NCBI RefSeq assembly: GCF_030463565.1
Contig: NC_134648.1
Coordinates: forward strand, 75,036,513-75,100,512
From: Pelecanus crispus
Taxonomy: Eukaryota > Chordata > Aves > Pelecaniformes > Pelecanidae
Length of the DNA: 64,000 nt
Reading direction: 5' to 3'
Positions within the stretch are counted from its first letter, which is position 1. Every line of letters begins with the position of its first letter. The notes beneath the pieces were generated by a model. It made no database searches. It was not told the DNA's origin and saw only the letters and a program-made list of their open reading frames with translations. Shown piece by piece: positions 47,297-60,347 of the stretch. The translations under genes were made by a program, and so were the position numbers.

Positions 47297-47861
47297 TGTC
47301 GTGGGTTAGCCCCAGCAGCAGCTCAGCACCACGTAGCCATCGCTCACTGCCCCTGCCCCGATGGGATGGGGGAGAGAATCGGAGGAGTGAGAGTGAGAAA
47401 CACTCCTGGGCTGAGATAAGAACAGTTTAATAATTGAAATAAAGTAAAATAGTAATGATAATAACAACAATATAATAATGATAATAAAAACAATAATATC
47501 CAAAGCAAGTGATGCCCAATGCAATTGCTCCCCACCCGCCGACCCATGCCCAGCCAGTTCCCAGCAGCGATCGCTGCTCCCCGGCCAACCCCCCCAGTTT
47601 CCATACTGCCCATGACGCCGTATGGTATGGAATGGCCCTTGGGGCAGTTGGGATCAACTGTTCTGGCTGTGCCCCCTCCCAGCTCCTTGTGCCCCTGGCA
47701 GAGCAGGGGAAGCTGAAAAGCCCTTGCCTGGTGTCAGCACTGCTCAGCACCAACTAAACCATCAGCGTGTGATCAGCATTGTTCCCATCCTAAATCCAAA
47801 CCACAGCACTGTGCCTGCTGCTGGGAAGAAAATTAACTCTATCCCAGCCGACAGCAGGACA
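47297..47861 (-). mobile_element. Solo LTR of the ERVL-like family, complete (565 bp), opposite orientation
   Basis: It is the reverse complement of the 24752 LTR and exactly the same length. The plus-strand edges are TGTCGTGG and GCAGGACA. The flanks ACCAG and CCCAG match at four of five bases, consistent with a 5-bp target duplication. There is no internal retroviral sequence. Confidence 0.92.
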
Positions 47862-48417
47862 CCCAGGGAGGTCTGTCTGTCTTCAGGGGCTGCTGCGTCA
47901 GTCCCAGGCTGCTGCTCTCCACTCTGCTTCCCTGCCCACCGCACTCGCTGTGGAGGAGGGCTTCTCTTGCACAGACCCCACTCCGCATTGCTTCCTCTCC
48001 TCAAACAAAACATGTGTGCTCCTTTACACTTCACCATCCAAGGAGCTGCCACGCGCTGGCTTGAGGGCAAAGGGAAGGCCATCCCTCCTCCCCGCCATCC
48101 CCAGCAGCAGCACCTCACTTTCTCTGCCCCACGAGCTCTGCCTCGAGCCCCACTGCTGCACTGAGACGTTAACAAGCATTAGTTAATACTGGAACTGGCT
48201 GGAGACAGCGACTGACCCTGGCCTGGCACTGCAGGTGAGACTGACCTCCACGCTAGGATTCATCAGAAACCGCCATTTCAGAGGGGAGAGACCAGAGGCC
48301 AGTGGCCGAAGCCTGGCTCCCTCGCTGCTGCTCGGCTGCCCGGGCTCAGGCACTCAGCACCATCACGCAGCCTCTGCCGGCCCCATGGACCAGGGTCCGG
48401 CCAGGCATCAGCCAAGC
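47862..48417. other. Non-coding
   Basis: Gap between an LTR and a CR1. Nothing recognised. Confidence 0.5.
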
Positions 48418-48874
48418 CTGGCTGGTGAAGGGTCTGGAGCACAGGGCTGGTGGGGAGCGGCTGAGGGAGCTGGGGGTGTTCAGCCTGGAGAAGAGGAGGC
48501 TGAGGGGAGACCTCATCGCTCTCTGCAGCTCCTGACAGGAGGGGGCAGGGAGGGGGGTGTTGGGCTCTTCTCCCATGGAGTTAGCGATAGGACGAGAGGA
48601 AATGGGCTCAAGCTGCACCAGGGGAGGTTTAGGTTGGAAATTAGGAAAAATTTCTTCACGGAAAGGGTGGTCAAGCATTGGGACAGGCTGCCCAGAGAGG
48701 TGGGGGAGTCCCCATCCCTGGAAGTGTTCAAAAAACGGGCAGAGGTGGCACTTGGGGACATGGTTCAGTCTGGTCTACCCTTGATTGGTTTAGTGTGGAC
48801 TTGGTAATGTAGGTTAATGGTTGGACTGGATGATCTTAAAGGGCTTTTCCAACCTAAACGATTCGATGATTCTA
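48418..48874 (+). mobile_element. CR1 LINE, 5'-truncated
   Basis: It starts in the [14 protein letters not shown] segment of ORF2. A small deletion near 48525 shifts the frame, and it continues to the ORF end, 3' UTR and a short octamer tail at 48859-48874. Confidence 0.95.
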
Positions 48875-49474
48875 AGCCCAGCCAGGTGCGGGCAAACTGC
48901 GCAGGTCTGTAACAACCCAGGATGCTCCCCAAACAGCCACACCTGACTGCTGTGGGCCAGGGCAAGGGGGGTAATCCTCCTCCTCCTACCCCGCCTTCAT
49001 CATCCCTGCTGCTTTCGGAGTGAGCACTGCGACCACACTCCAAAACCTGTTTGCATATGGGAGTGCTCATCCCAGCTGGGCTGAGCTGGGGCTGAGCCCT
49101 GGGGTGGAGGGGGAGCCCTGGGGTGGGTGCCTGTCCGGGAACCTCCCCCGGCACCTGCTCATCCCCAGGGAGGGGGGAGCCATGCCGGCTACATGCCAGG
49201 GCACGTGTGCCCAGGGCAGCACAGAGGAGCGGGACCAACGCACGTGCCTGCTGCACGTAACTGCTGGAGAGTAACTCCTGCCATGCCCACCCTGTTCCCG
49301 CGCAGACATCTGCTGCAAATGAATGAGCCGGTGACCTAGGAAAGCTCGCTGGCACACCAGCTCCAGCCCCCCTTTCCGATGGCTACGCATACGTTACTTG
49401 CTGACCACCTGCAACCTGCACTCACTTTGGGTGGAGGCACGGCCTATACGCCCATCGCCTGCAAGCTGTGCTCA
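48875..49474. other. Non-coding
   Basis: GC-rich. A GCCCTGGGGTGG-like duplication lies at 49096-49127. No gene. Confidence 0.5.
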
Positions 49475-49620
49475 CCTGGGTGCCAGGAGCAGTGTGTGCC
49501 ACACTCGCCTGGGTGCCAGGAGCAGTGTGTGCCACACTCGCCTGGGTGCCAGGACCGCTCTGGGCTGCACCTGCCTGGGTGCCAGGACCGTGCCGTGCTC
49601 GCCTGGGCGCCCAGTGGGTG
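49475..49620. repeat. 33-bp minisatellite, about four units
   Basis: CCTGGGTGCCAGGA begins at 49475, 49508, 49541 and 49574 (33 bp apart). A diverged copy begins at 49602 after a 28-bp step. Confidence 0.92.
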
Positions 49621-50937
49621 CCTGGCACCTGCAGGGTGGCTGCCCCCGCCAGCAGCAGCTCTCCGCGCGGTTCGGACACCTCTGTGCCACAACATCTCTC
49701 GTTGCAGTCTCCTTGCCATGCCCCCAGCTTCCAGCAGCAGACCCCAGAAATGCCTCTCCCTCCACCCCGAACCCAGCTGCCCGCCCCCTCTCCTCGCAGT
49801 GTCCAAGCCCTTCCCGAGGTGGGATGCTGAATCAGCACCTCCCTCCTCCAGCACCAGCGCTCCGCTGCGAAGAGGAACTACCCAGCACCTCTCCCCCAAC
49901 CCCCGGCAGCACCTGCTAATTATAAGCTTTCCAGAATAAACTTCCTTGAAGTGTTTGAGAAAAAAATACAAAAATAAAACCAGTAACACTGGTAACAATA
50001 ACTATTATCAGTTTTAAAAGAAAGCCACAGTGCTGTTGCTCTGGCAGATAGAGGCAGTAATCTCCACCCTCTTGTTCCCTACTTTTCACAACCAGGGCCA
50101 AGAAGCATGGAGAGGCACAGATGAAAAAAAGAAGGGGCAGTTGTGTATGGGGAGAAGGGAGCAATAAATAAACGTTTTCCATAGACAGAAAGAGCTGTAG
50201 GCCAACCAGAGCCTGCAGGCAGGATCCAAGCCTGCAGGCAGAGCCCTGGTCTCAGTGCTGATGTCCTGCCACCCCATGTCCTGCGCAGGGACAGGTGCTG
50301 AGCTTCCCCCCGCTGAGATCTGCCACAAGGAAGGAATTGCCCAGGCTGAGCAACACTGACTCAGAAACATGACAGGGCAGGAGCTGACCCTTGGGTTTGC
50401 TTTTATCTAGTCACTGAAAAACATCATGAAACTTTATGGGCACACGTAAATACCCAGTAGCGGCAGACCAGCATCTCTCAAGCATCACCAAGAGCAGCCA
50501 CAGTGCTCCCAGGACCCTGTCAGAGGCAGCAGTGACAGCCTGGCCAGCTCCTGAGGTGACGCCTGGACTCCACAGCGGCAGGTATGTACCCGCACCAGCA
50601 CCAGGACCTGCTGGGCTTTGACAGTGACGGGCCAAGAACTGACACCAGACAGCAGCAGCAGCGGCCCAGCATCGCCCTGCCGCTCTCAGATCAACCACGA
50701 CCAGGGGAAGCACCTGGAGGCATCAGCAGCAGGTCCATCGCTGCCCAAACAGCACCCATACCACCCAGCAGCTGCTGGGAGAAGAGCAGCCACGGACAGC
50801 CTGTGTTAGAAACAGCAGGCAGGAGAGCTGCCAGGAACATTGCCCGTGAATATGAACCCTTTTGTTCTCAGGAGCGATGCCCTTAAGGCATGAAATTACT
50901 CTCTTTGAACTGAAGGAGAGGAAGGAAGCGAATGCTG
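49621..50937. other. Non-coding
   Basis: AT-rich at 49915-50035. No gene or recognised repeat. Confidence 0.5.
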
Positions 50938-52475
50938 GCGATTGCCTGCTCCAGCAACCTGCATCCATCGCCTGCTCCAGCAACCTGCATCCATCACCTG
51001 CCCCAGCAATCCGCCTCCATCGCCTGCTCCAGCAATCCGCCTCCATCGCCTGCTCCAGCAATCTGCCTCCATCGCCTGCCCCAGCGATCCGCCTCCATCA
51101 CCTGCCTCCATCGCCTGCTCCAGCAATCCGCCTCCATCGCCTGCCCCAGCTATCCGCCTCCATCGCCTGCCCCAGCAATCCGCCTCCATCACCTGCTCCA
51201 GCAATCCGCCTCCATCACCTGCCTCCATCGCCTGCCCCAGCAATCCACCTCCATCGCCTGCTCCAGCGATGCGCCTCCATCGCCTGCTCCAGCAAGCTGC
51301 CTCCATCGCCTGCCCCAGCAATCCGCCTCCATCGCCTGCTCCAGCAATCCACCTCCATCGCCTGCTCCAGTGATCCGCCTCCATCGCCTGCTCCAGCAAG
51401 CTGCCTCCATCGCCTGCTCCAGCAATCCGCCTCCATTGCCTGCTCCAGCAATCTGCCTCCATCGCCTGCTCCAGCAATCCGCCTCCATCACCTGCCTCCA
51501 TTGCCTGCTCCAGCAATCTGCCTCCATCGCCTGCCCCAGCAATCCGCCTCCATCGCCTGCTCCAGCGATCCGCCTCCATCGCCTGCCCCAGCGATCCGCC
51601 TCCATCGCCTGCCCCAGCGATCCGCCTCCATCGCCTGCTCCAGCGATCCGCCTCCATCGCCTGCTCCAGCAATCTGCCTCCATCACCTGCCTCCATCGCC
51701 TGCTCCAGCGATCTGCCTCCGTCGCCTGCTCCAGCGATCCGCCTCCGTCGCCTGCTCCAGCGATCCGCCTCCGTCGCCTGCTCCAGCAATCCGCCTCCGT
51801 CGCCTGCCCCAGCGATCCGCCTCCATCGCCTGCTCCAGCGATCCGCCTCCATCGCCTGCCCCAGCGATCCGCCTCCATCGCCTGCCCCAGCGATCCGCCT
51901 CCATCGCCTGCTCCAGCGATCCGCCTCCATCGCCTGCTCCAGCAATCTGCCTCCATCACCTGCCTCCATCGCCTGCTCCAGCGATCTGCCTCCGTCGCCT
52001 GCTCCAGCGATCCGCCTCCGTCGCCTGCTCCAGCAATCCGCCTCCGTCGCCTGCCCCAGCGATCCGCCTCCATCGCCTGCCCCAGCGATCCGCCTCCATC
52101 GCCTGCCCCAGCGATCCGCCTCCATCGCCTGCCCCAGCGATCCGCCTCCATCGCCTGCTCCAGCGATCCGCCTCCATCGCCTGCTCCAGCAATCTGCCTC
52201 CATCACCTGCCTCCATCGCCTGCTCCAGCGATCTGCCTCCGTCGCCTGCTCCAGCGATCCGCCTCCGTCGCCTGCTCCAGCAATCCGCCTCCGTCGCCTG
52301 CCCCAGCGATCCGCCTCCATCGCCTGCTCCAGCGATCCGCCTCCATCGCCTGCTCCAGCAAGCTGCCTCCATCGCCTGCTCCAGCGATCCGCCTCCATCG
52401 CCTGCTCCAGCAACCTGCCTCCATCGCCTGCTCCAGCGATCTGCCTCCATCGCCTGCTCCAGCAATCTGCCCCGG
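50938..52475. repeat. 26-bp minisatellite with higher-order structure, about 59 units
   Basis: The unit is GCCTGCTCCAGC followed by RATCCGCCTCCATC, with variants TGCCCC, CTGCC and CCGTC. Occasional 13-bp half-units (ACCTGCCTCCATC) interrupt the phase. A block holding one half-unit and three CCGTC units recurs near 51671, 51944 and 52191, that is 273 and 247 bp apart (10.5 and 9.5 units). Open frames of 656 (plus) and 609 (minus) residues cross the array because no unit frame contains a stop. Confidence 0.98.
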
Positions 52476-53811
52476 GTGCCCCAGCCGCCCCTGGGGACTC
52501 CACCTTCGCCCCTGCCCAGGGAGGCTGCCCCGGCTCCAGCTGAGGGTCCCCCAGCCAGGCTGCCATTAGGTGCCCACCCCAGCCCCCTGAAGAAGCAGCC
52601 GTGCATTGACTGGCTGCACCCCAGCCGCAGCAGAACAGGGGGAATGTGCTGCAGAAGACGTGAATTGGTATCAAGCAGCACAAGCGTGGTCTTGTCTGCC
52701 AGGCTCTGGCATTTAAACATGACACAGGGTAAATGGGTTTCTTACTCAGCAGTGCAGCAGAGCCATGGCATAAGACAGCTCACGCCACTAGAAAGGAATA
52801 TTGCAATGCTTCCCTCCGCGTTACCCATTTAAATTAGGGGAATGTGCTACTTTGCTATTTGCAATCAGTTAAATTCTCATTTACATATGCACACAGAAAA
52901 ACAAACAAACAAATCCCCAAAGCACTGAGCAATATCTCCGAGTGATACCACAGCAGCCTTTCTTTCACACAATCTCTGAATGAGGTCTGACTGTCCTTAC
53001 TGCATCGTCTCGGTGTAAAGAGCTGTCTTTATGTGCAATTTCCTTCCGACATATTGACACTCAGCACATGCACCCACCACGGCACAGCTGGAGATATATT
53101 GGAAAAGACTTTTCGCAAAGCAAAGTGATTCCATTTTGAAGCCTGGTGCCCCTCAGTAACCGAGTCTAATGAAACAGCAGAGCGGGCTACACTCACAGCG
53201 GAAGGATTCAGCCATCAGATCTGTCCTCTGCGATCACACACGGGAATACATCGATATAATGTGAAAAATGGGCACTACGTGGGACATAAGCATCATCACC
53301 CCTGCAGAAGTGATGAGACGTCGCGGCCCGACGAACGGGAGGTTTCCTGCAGAAGGATGCACCCCACTGCCCATCTGCCTGCATTAGCAGGACAGGGGCA
53401 CGGGAGCGCATCGCCCCGACAGGCACCGCACGCATCCTCCTCCTCCCCACAGCATCAGCCTCACCAAGTCTAGAAGGAAGCCCAACAACGCTGCACTCGA
53501 GGAGAGCTATGAAAAAGTCCCCTCCTTCCTTCTTGCCCTGGGAGCCTGCACCACCCATCAGCACGTGTTTAGGCTACCCTTGAGACACGCTGATCCGCCC
53601 TGCCCGCTGCTCCAGCCCTGCTCCAACACGCCTCTTGGAGCACTGGGATCCTGCCCTCCTTCCCACTCACAGCCTGGGTGACACAACTAACCCATCAGGT
53701 TCACGGGGCAATGAAAACACCCAGCATCACTTGATAGGACGGCGCTGGCGAGGCACAGGCAGTCTCAGCCTGCTGCACCGAGCAAAACATTGCACAGAGC
53801 AGGGTTTCGGG
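52476..53811. other. Non-coding
   Basis: AT-rich at 52720-53130. No gene or recognised repeat. Confidence 0.5.
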
Positions 53812-54555
53812 AGTCATAGAATCATAGAATCATAGAATCGTTTAGGTTGGAAAAGCCCTTTAAGATCATCCACTCCAACTATTAACCTACACTACCAAGT
53901 CCACACTAAACCAATCAAGGGTAGACCAGACTGAACCATGTCCCCAAGTGCCACCTCTGCCCGTTTTTTGAACACTTCCAGGGATGGGGACTCCCCCACC
54001 TCTCTGGGCAGCCTGGTCCAATGCTTGGCCACCCTTTCCGTGAAGAAAGTTTTCCTAATATCCAACCTAAACCTCCCCTGGCACAGCTTGAGCCCATTTC
54101 CTCTCGTCCTATCGCTAACTCCATGGGAGAAGAGCCCAACACCCCCCTCCCTGCCCCCTCCTGTCAGGCAGTTGTAGAGAGCGATCAGGTCTCCCCTCAG
54201 CCTCCTCTTCTCCAGGCTGAACACCCCCAGCTCCCTCAGCCGCTCCCCACCAGCCCTGTGCTCCAGACCCTTCCCCAGCTCCGTTGCCCTTCTCTGGACA
54301 CGCTCCAGCACCCCAATGTCCTTCTTGTACTGAGGGGCCCAAAACTGGACACAGCATTCCAGGTGCGGCCTCACCAGCGCCAAGCACAGGGGCACAATCA
54401 CCTCCCTGCTCCTGCTGGCCACACTATTCCTGACACAAGCCAGGATGATGTTGGCCTTCTTGGCCACCTGGGCACACTGCTGGCTCATGTTCAGCCGCTG
54501 TCTACCAGCACCCCCAGCTCCTTTTCGGCCAGGCAGCTTTCCAGTCCTGGGCTCT
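53812..54555 (-). mobile_element. CR1 LINE, 5'-truncated, one of the two longest copies in the window
   Basis: The octamer tail is at 53813-53840. The 3' UTR and about 190 codons of ORF2 follow, with an open frame and the V-A-K-K-A-N and S-V-A-S-R-S-R-E motifs. It then passes into a region with an early frame change before truncation at about 54555. It has no second tail module. Confidence 0.95.
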
Positions 54556-57500
54556 GCCCCTGGTTTGCTGCTCCAAGTGCACATAGCTGCTACTGAAGGA
54601 GTCACACCAGCTTCCCAGGCTGCCCAGCCCTGGGCCCACAGCAGTTCCCTGCCCAGCGCCGGCCAGCTGCCGTGCTCGGCATCACTAACACGAATAAAGC
54701 CGGTCCAAGACTGCCGGAAAGGAAGAGCTTGTGTGAGCCCTCCTCCACAGCCCAGAGGAGCAGGAAAGCCCCACTGTGCTCAGGGGCAACCCGTCCCCAC
54801 CTGTGTGGCTCCTGCGTAGGAGGCAGCCCAAGCCTTGGCCACCCCAGCTGGGACCCCACTTGCCCTCTGGGATCCCCCTCATCCTCTCCTCACCCAAAGC
54901 CTCGGCCATTTTAACCCTTTGGGAGGGACACGCTGGGTGCTGTGGGCCAAATCCCAAGCGCCAGGCCATGCCCCCCGCCGCAGCAGGCACAGCGCTGCTG
55001 TCTGGGCACCCAGTGGGACTGCCCTGCCCCAGGAATCAGCCCCAGTTTTGGGGTCCCCAAGGGTTTCTTGCCCCGGAGGGCAATGCTCCCTGGCAGCCCC
55101 TGGGCACAGGAGCTCGCTGGTTGGCAGGCGGGGAGCCAGAGCCAGGGTCAGCTCGTCAACCCAAAATGTGTGGCTACACAGAAGCCCCTGAGCCCTGAAG
55201 GTCGGGCTTGGTGCAGTGAGCATGGGGAGTGAGGGGCCAGGGGCTGGGACACACGGACCGAGCACACCCGGACGGCCGGGCACAAGGAGCTGCCACCAAC
55301 TGGCACAGCTGGAACCGACTGGCACAGCTGGAACCGACTGGCACAGCTGGAACCGCTGCTCTGACAATGCAGAGGAAGCTAACATTTGCAAGGATGATAA
55401 CATCAATTTCAAATCAAGTCAGAGATGTAGGCAGGTTGCTGTTTCCATTCCTGTCCTCATTTGCTGGGGAACTGACTTCCCTCCATTGTCTCTTTCCCCT
55501 TCATTAACCGGTAGCAGGTATCCTCCCCCCTCAGCCCCTCCAACTCATTCATGCGCCATTATCTTGGCTGCATGAGTGTTGGCTGGTAATTGGGAGCACT
55601 GCGGAGACTGTCATTCCCGGAAGCCCAGAGGTGGTGTATTTGCAATTAATTTCATGATGAAACAGCATTCATGCATCAACACGAACTGACATTTAGAAGT
55701 ATTTAGATACCGTCCTACTGCAACATGATTGTATCACATTAGTGTACAAAGTTCTTTATGGGAATGAATGCCATGTCAAAGTTACAGCCTTAACCAACTG
55801 CACATTTCAAAGGAAGCAGCAGGGCACAGGTGAAAAGAAAATAAGACATTGCATCACACAAGGATGGGAAAAGGAAAAATGTCAGGACAGCTGATCGCTG
55901 CCAGCACACGGAAACTCCCACCAAGCATCACGGGAGAGCTGCTAGGCTGTGACTGACCACGGAGATCCCAAGCTTTCAGTTTGGTCCTCCAAGGACACAG
56001 GCTCAAATCTTGTAATTTTGTGAAGGATTTGAAGAAGCTGCTTCAGCTTCATGGACAGAAGCAGCACCTGGGAGGTTTAAAGCGTTACAAATATTGTAGC
56101 GGAAGGCATCAGTCCCAGGAAAACAAGGCTGCTGTGAAGGGTGCCGACCGGCTGAGCATTTTGGGTAGAGATGCTGCTGATGCCCACGGCGCCAGCGCCA
56201 GTGCCACCCGTCCGGCCAGCGGTGCCCTGCCCCGGGGAGAGGGGCTGGGAGCGGGGCGAGCACGCGTCCCTCCCGCCCCCCGGAACCCACATCTTCTGGG
56301 GAAAAGGCATGGAAAGGACGTCTCCTCTGCTGGTACCAAAGTTGGGAAACCTGTATTTTAACCCTTGTCTTTGAAGTGCGGTTGCCATGGTTACCACAGC
56401 ACGGCCTCACAGCAACTGGGAAATCAGCATTAATTTCCCCCTGCACCCAAAAAAGTACATGTTTTCCTCCTGTGACGGGCTTTTCTACAAGGGGAGTCAG
56501 GATTTTACAATCTAATCTCTCACACGCTGTCAGGATGGAAATAAAGGCTTTATTGCCCCGGAAGGCAGGAATCGCTTCGCTGAGGGCTTGGGCTTTCCCC
56601 TGCCCTGCGGTGGGTGAGGGCAGCGGGGGCGAGGGCAGCTCCTCCTCTGCAGCATCCCAGCCGCTCCGCTCCGCTCTGCTCCGCTCCCCTCCGCGCCTGC
56701 AGCCCCGGGCCACCCTCCCACCCTCCTCTGCCTTCTACTTTTTTTACAGTTTACTACCGGGGCCTTATTTATTTTACCTTCTGTGCCTAGTTTACTGTAA
56801 AGACAGCTGCCAAACTACTGGCAGTTTGGGGTTTTCCTTCTGACGAACAGTAACTGGCAGACAAGCAAACTCCCTGCAAAGTGCAACCGAGAAAGTAAGT
56901 GCTACAAAATAAGAGCAATTCATTCCAGGGTTTACAAGTCAGTCTTTGGTCCTCAGAGATAATTCTCTTCTGCTGTCAGGTGCTTATATTACTCCAGCAC
57001 TGCCAGGCTACATGAGCTGCTTTCATGTCTATATTTGCACACCTGTGTAGATACCCCCTTTTTTCGCATTATGTTTGCATTCAACATGTAAGGAGGGAGG
57101 CATTGCCTGATCTGTGCTGCAAACTAAGCGTAATTTTGTCATGAGATTGCATGGAAAACCAGAGCATGCTTCTGACCAGTATTCATTATTTTGGACAGTG
57201 AAACCTCCTGGTCTTTCTGGAAAGTTCTAGTAGTCTGGAAGCGCCTTTTGTACCCGCCCAGTCCCAGCTACGTGCTGGGGTTGGGCTGGCCGAGTTTCAT
57301 GGTATGCCTCTCACCTGGGAGCACATCACCTCTCACTGACATTTAATCTGATCTCCAAACCCACCGAATTAGCCATATTCTACTCTTGAGTTACTCATGT
57401 ACAGTCTTACTGATGTAAAGGAATTGTTAAATTCCTATTTCTTCACCCCTCTTTGCCAGCAGAGGAGTGCCCAGCCGGTGCATTGCTCTGATGCCAAGGC

Positions 57501-59639
57501 ACCACAAGCCACAGACACACAGCTCTGGGCTCCCCCTTTCAGAGCAGGGCCATGCAACCAGTACGGAAAACATCCGCAGTGCTCTGCCTTCCCTGGACTT
57601 CTGGGATGTAACCACACGGCCCAGTCCCGAAGGATTTCCCTGCGTACAGGACTCACAGCATTTAGGACCCCACCAAAGGGGGGGTCCCCCCCCAGATGTT
57701 TCAGCCGCCATTTACATCTCCATCCACATCGCGGCACTCGAGCAGTGGTTCCCGAGGCTTCCCAAGCCCACGCCACGGTGCCACGGGCAGCTGGGAACGC
57801 AGTAGAGAACCGACGGCAGGGCGGGGAGCACGGTCACCCACGCAGGGGGTACAGAGGGCACACGCCACACCCTCAGACAGGCCACGTTTTGGACACCATT
57901 TGGTGAAATGGTGCTTTCTGAGCCATGCTGAACATTAAATACCCAGTCTAGATTGAAACCATTTCATAAAGCAACACAGTGGTAAAAACCTTAAAATCCC
58001 CCGTTTTAACTAGCGCACAGCAGTAACCCAGGGCAGCTATTGAAGCGAAGCCGTGCAGGTGCCGGGGCTGGGCATCTGTGCTCTGGAAGCCCAGGCAAGC
58101 CAGGTCCTGCTCTCCCCCCTGCCATTCCACGCTCCCGCGCCCCATGCCCGGAGGAGCCCCGTCTGCGGCTCCTCAGCCCAGCAAAGGCAGCAGGGCCAGT
58201 GCCGCTGGGCAGCACCGGGGTTTCACCGCCCCAGCAGGCAGCACCGGAGGCTGCAGCAGGCTGATGCGGCGGGACAGGACGCGGTCAGGACGGGTACCAC
58301 GGCTGCCTCCACACCCTGCGGCCAGGGCCTCCCCCCAGGAAGGGGATGAGCGAGCGCAAGTGCAGGGGATAAGGAACCGGCTGTACAGGATCAGACCAAA
58401 GCCTGATCCGGGATCAGCTCCGCTAGGAGCCAGAGCAGCTGGGAGCAGACATTTGGGAGAGGGTGCAGCAGAGTGGGCATCTTGCAGAGTCCTCCCTCCC
58501 CGGCCTCCCCCCGGCCCTGTGCAGGGCAGGGAGAGCTGCCGAGGGGCAGCCGCTCCCTTCAGCTCCTGCCGTTCCGGTTTGGAGGGCAGACACGAGCGAG
58601 CCGCCATGCTGGAAAGCAGAGCTCGAGACACTGACCTGGCTGGCATCCACATCTTGACATCAGCAGGTCAGCCTGTCACTAATTGAATTATACCTGCATT
58701 ACTTAATAAACAAAGAATACTCTCCACATTATAACGATGTAATCCTTTAATTGGTTTATGAGCGCAGAGTCCCACAGGGAGCGTCACAAATCCATCAGGA
58801 TGCCCTGAGCGCTGCATTTCTGAGCTGCAGAGATAAGGAGTGCCATACGCCGGCACTCGGCTCTGGGCTGAGCCGGCAAGGGAGCCAAGCCAGCACTCTG
58901 CTCTGCCCCACACCACGCTGCACCACGCTGCCCGGCACCGGCACCAGTACCGGTACCGGCACCGCTGCCATGGGCTGCGGAGCCGCCGCTGCCGGCGGGG
59001 CAGGTGGGTCAGACCCCGTCCCCCAGCACAGCGGCCCTGCCCGCGGAGGCACCCTCCATCGCAGGTTGTCTGCCCACCCCGCTGTGCCAGGGGTGACCAC
59101 GCCGCTGCAGTGCACAGCACAGGGCCATCCCAGAGCAGGCACGTGGTGCCCCTTGCAGGCGAGACGCAAGGGGAAGGCGAGTGCTGCAACCTCAGGGCAC
59201 TCCAGACCCTAATCCACAGACAGTCCATCAGACCTCACCATTGCAACTCCCCAAGAGCACACGGTGGGCACGTCAGGTCCTCATCACCCGTCATCTCACC
59301 CTAGAAATCCTCTTCTGTTGCACCACACAACTTGCTAACGTAGATGTAAACCGCATGTTGTTCCATGATGTCCATGGAACTCAGTGTGCTTTGTAAAGGC
59401 AGCGGGAGCCTTGGCAGGGGGAGACTACACTTAGCAGAATTCCGATATCCTGCTCCATGATGCCCTGTGCATGCAAATGTCAGTTCAGGATCAAGCCTCT
59501 AGTGCAAAAAACCCACTTTCACACCTTAATACTCAGCATTACTTCCGAAGTTTGCGCTGCTGGCCAAACCAGAGGTTGAGGAAGGGACAGGGCACTGGGC
59601 AATGCGGCTGCAGCTGGAACACTGCGCTCCTGCATGCCA
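54556..59639. other. Non-coding
   Basis: GC-rich at 54560-55250, 56560-56720 and 58040-59180. AT-rich at 55620-55880 and 56730-57440. A 19-bp repeat is listed separately. No gene or interspersed repeat recognised. Confidence 0.45.
55300..55355. repeat. 19-bp tandem repeat, 2.9 units
   Basis: TGGCACAGCTGGAACCGAC is repeated head to tail without change until the last partial unit. Confidence 0.95.
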
Positions 59640-60347
59640 GCTGCCCTGCCCACTGCCCTGCACTGTGCCATGCTGCCCTGCGCTGTGCCATGCTGTGCCG
59701 TGCCGTGCTGCCCTGCGCTGTGCCGTGCTGTGCCGTGCTGCCCTGCACTGTGCCATGCTGCGATGTGCTGCCCTGCGCTGTGCCATGCTGCGCCGTGCTG
59801 CCCTGCGCTGTGCCACGCTGTGCTGTGCTGCCCTGCCCGCTGCCCTGCGCTGCGCCGTGCTGCCCTGCGCTGTGCCGTGCTGCCCTGCGCTGTGCCATGC
59901 TGCGCCGTGCTGCCCTGTGCTGCCCTGTGCTGCCCTGCGCTGCGCCGTGCTGCCCTGCGCTGCGCCGTGCTGCCCTGTGCTGCACCGTGCTGCCCTGCAC
60001 TGTGCCATGCTGCGATGTGCTGCCCTGCGCTGTGCCGTGCTGCGCCATGCTGCCCTGCGCTGTGCCATGCTGCGCCGTGCTGCCCTGTGCTGCGCCGTGC
60101 TGCCCTGCACTGTGCCATGCTGCGATGTGCTGCCCTGTGCTGTGCCGTGCTGCGCCATGCTGCCCTGCGCTGCGCCATGCTGCCCTGCACTGTGCCATGC
60201 TGCCCTGCGCTGTGCCATGCTGCGCCGTGCTGCCCTGTGCTGTGCCGTGCTGCCCTGCGCTGTGCCACGCTGTGCCGTGCTGCCCTGTGCTGTGCCGTGC
60301 TGTGCCGTGCTGCGCCGTGCTGCCCTGCGCTGTGCCATGCCACGCCG
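59640..60347. repeat. Pentamer-based satellite array, about 140 pentamers
   Basis: It is made of pentamers such as TGCCC, TGCGC, TGTGC, CGTGC and CATGC that stay in 5-bp phase across about 700 bp and group into 20-30 bp composite units. It is stop-free in several frames (Cys/Pro/Ala-rich on plus, Gln/His/Ala-rich on minus), which explains the 254-329 residue open frames. Confidence 0.96.

Noticed and set aside
50862..52832. 656-residue plus-strand and 609-residue minus-strand open frames
   Set aside because: Both are produced by the stop-free 26-bp repeat. They overlap on opposite strands and encode only the repeat.
55300..55355. Palindromic or operator-like site from the triple CAGCTGGAACC motif
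   Set aside because: It is a simple 19-bp tandem repeat with E-box-like CAGCTG by chance. Nothing ties it to a promoter.
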